Of a stretch of 6,942 bases of DNA, positions 5,776 through 6,942 are shown piece by piece. This stretch comes from CALMFT01 sp041674565. GTDB lineage: Bacteria; Patescibacteriota; Gracilibacteria; Absconditabacterales; Absconditicoccaceae. The stretch is taken from assembly GCA_041674565.1 (NCBI GenBank), contig JBAYVQ010000047.1:1-6942 (forward strand), written 5' to 3'. The notes beneath the pieces were generated by a model that searched no databases, was not told the DNA's origin, and was given only the letters and a program-made list of their open reading frames with translations. Every line of letters starts with the position of its first letter. The first letter of the stretch is position 1. A program made the position numbers and the translations under genes.

Positions 5776-6942
5776 ATGGATAATCTGAGGAGGTTTTTGG
5801 AACCCCTACTGCGCAACAAAGTATCAGTGTTTATAGCATCCTTAATTTTTTCTCAGTGGCATATATTTACTATGGCATCTATTTTTACCGTCAAAAAAAC
5901 GATAGACTTCATTGTTGCGCAAGACTATCACAATTTTGTTATACTGCTTTTGTTGTATATTTGATTTGGGATATTCTATCAGATCTCTAATTATTTTTTG
6001 TGTTTGCACTATTTGTGGTTTGACTACGATGTGAAGAACTGGATATACAAACAGTACATACCCTTATTGTTGAAGATGGATAACAATGCTTACGAGGGTA
6101 TTGGCACTGGTAAGGTAATTGCATATTTCAAGGAAGGAATTGATAAGCGAACTGATTTGCTGGTTGGATGAGTTGTTAGAGGGATAAAGCTGATAGTCAC
6201 CCTGACATTTTCTGCTTATCTTATTATCAAGCTTGGTATTTGGTACTTTGTGTGTTTTATAGCTTTTGCTTTGGTATTCAATTATATTGGTATTAGGATA
6301 AAAAAATACGGAGACCCACAAAGATCAAAGAGATATGAGGCGCAATCTGATCTTACCAAACACTTAGTGAGAATCATTATGACCAAAAATGCTATCCTAG
6401 AGTCTTATAAATCTGAGACTGAAACAGCAAAGATAATCAACCGAAATACACAAGTCAAACATGCTCATAAACATCTAAGAAGGACGGAGCATATTGGTGT
6501 AAATATGTCTGTCATACTTCCTTTTGTGCTCAATGTATTGTTTTTGTACATAGGTGGTAGATTTGTGTTTGACCATCAGTTAACCCTAGGAGAATTTGTT
6601 GGTATTTCTACCTTGTTGACCTATCTATCGGAATTGATGCGGGAGATGGGTGCACGATTTGAGGATATCCTGAAAAATACTGTCGCGGTCAAAAAGTTGC
6701 GATCTTTGATAGATGATACGCCTCAGATTAGCGGATACGATAGTGGCAAGTCGTTTGTGTACGCTCATGGGGATATAGTATTTGGCGATGTGGTTTACTC
6801 TTATAACCCAAATGCCGTTGTCTTCTCTTCCCTCTCTCTTTCCCTCCAATGAGGTAAAAAAACAGCCCTTGTGGGTTCTTCTGGCTCTGGTAAATCTACT
6901 CTTATCAAGCTTATAGCTTGATATATTAGACCTGACTCGGGA
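5776..6942 (+). CDS. ABC exporter, fused membrane and ATPase domains (3' end outside window)
   Basis: The 389 visible residues cover the whole membrane domain and the beginning of the nucleotide-binding domain of an ABC exporter half-transporter. Hydrophobic segments lie near 17-42, 54-80, 135-173 (probably two helices), 241-262 and 271-288, fitting six helices. The segment from LGEFVGISTLLTYLSELM to KKLRSLIDDTPQI (about 271-318) is the usual sixth helix and linker. The ATPase domain begins near 331, with Y343 as possible A-loop aromatic and Walker A GSSGSGKST at 367-375. Q-loop, signature motif and Walker B lie beyond the edge. UGA-glycines are residues 63, 132, 359 and 382. ATG 5776 is preferred; an in-frame TAA at 5764-5766 blocks extension. 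It begins 29 bases after the pseudouridine synthase. The substrate (lipid, drug or peptide) cannot be inferred. Confidence 0.93.

Larger units (their letters stand above)
1..6942 (+). other. UGA read as glycine (genetic code 25) throughout
   Basis: Thirty-one in-frame TGA codons interrupt the eight protein genes, and the seven genes whose ends are visible finish with TAA (273, 1130, 1552, 2922, 4451) or TAG (5007, 5746). Several TGAs sit on glycines that the families require: the G of GRLD in the pseudouridine synthase (5339-5341), the G of SGVGLY in YidC (1014-1016), the G before GKKTALVG in the ABC ATPase (6850-6852) and the LIAG glycine after Walker A (6919-6921). By hand count UGA supplies 6 of 15 glycines in the pseudouridine synthase, 6 of 18 in the VIT transporter and 2 of 18 in YidC. 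Code 25 is established for Gracilibacteria and Absconditabacteria. A tRNA-Gly with anticodon UCA must exist elsewhere in the genome; it is not in this window. Confidence 0.96.

Noticed and set aside
1..6942. Apparent pseudogenes or frameshifted fragments in nearly every gene under the standard code
   Set aside because: All interruptions are TGA, never TAA or TAG, the frame continues unchanged across each one, and family motifs resume immediately. Recoding explains all of them.
1..6942. UGA as selenocysteine, or as tryptophan (code 4)
   Set aside because: Up to six UGAs per gene with no sign of SECIS hairpins speaks against selenocysteine. Conserved positions such as GRLD and the residue before GKKTALVG require glycine, not tryptophan.

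Overview
All genes here lie on the + strand, and UGA is read as glycine throughout (genetic code 25). Under the standard code the window falls apart into fragments. With UGA = Gly it resolves into seven protein genes with visible starts plus one cut at the left edge. The seven genes whose ends are visible stop at TAA or TAG, never TGA. Many of the 31 in-frame UGAs fall on glycines that are near-invariant in known families, such as the GRLD motif of a pseudouridine synthase, the SGxxLY motif of YidC and the residue just before an ABC Walker A region. Code 25 is known from the candidate phyla Gracilibacteria (BD1-5/GN02) and Absconditabacteria (SR1) of the CPR/Patescibacteria. The window cannot decide between the two. 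Genes are compact, intergenic spaces are mostly short, and none of the visible starts has a good Shine-Dalgarno sequence.

Layout. 1-273: C-terminal end of an unrecognised protein. 342-1130: yidC, a short membrane insertase without the large periplasmic domain. 1160-1552: small protein with no recognised family. 1553-1698: intergenic, with a GC-rich hairpin or repeat-like element. 1699-2922: M16 zinc peptidase with an intact HxxEH...E site. 2923-3098: intergenic, probably the tRNA promoter region. 3099-3186: tRNA-Ser(UGA). 3267-4451: membrane-anchored cell-wall hydrolase with two LysM-type modules and a C-terminal CHAP domain. 4473-4501: terminator. 4540-5007: short VIT1/CCC1-family iron/manganese transporter. 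5024-5746: RsuA/RluB-family pseudouridine synthase. 5776-6942: ABC exporter with fused membrane and ATPase domains, cut at the right edge just after Walker A.

The contents are mainly housekeeping and cell-envelope functions: membrane protein insertion, proteolysis, wall hydrolysis, metal handling, rRNA modification and export. VIT, the pseudouridine synthase and the ABC exporter are closely spaced (16 and 29 bases apart) and could be co-transcribed after the terminator at 4473. I see no IS element, CRISPR array, phage module or defence cassette. The strongest unusual signal is the recoding itself. Next are the short metal transporter, the anchored LysM-CHAP hydrolase in a lineage thought to live attached to other cells, and the unidentified gene at 1160.
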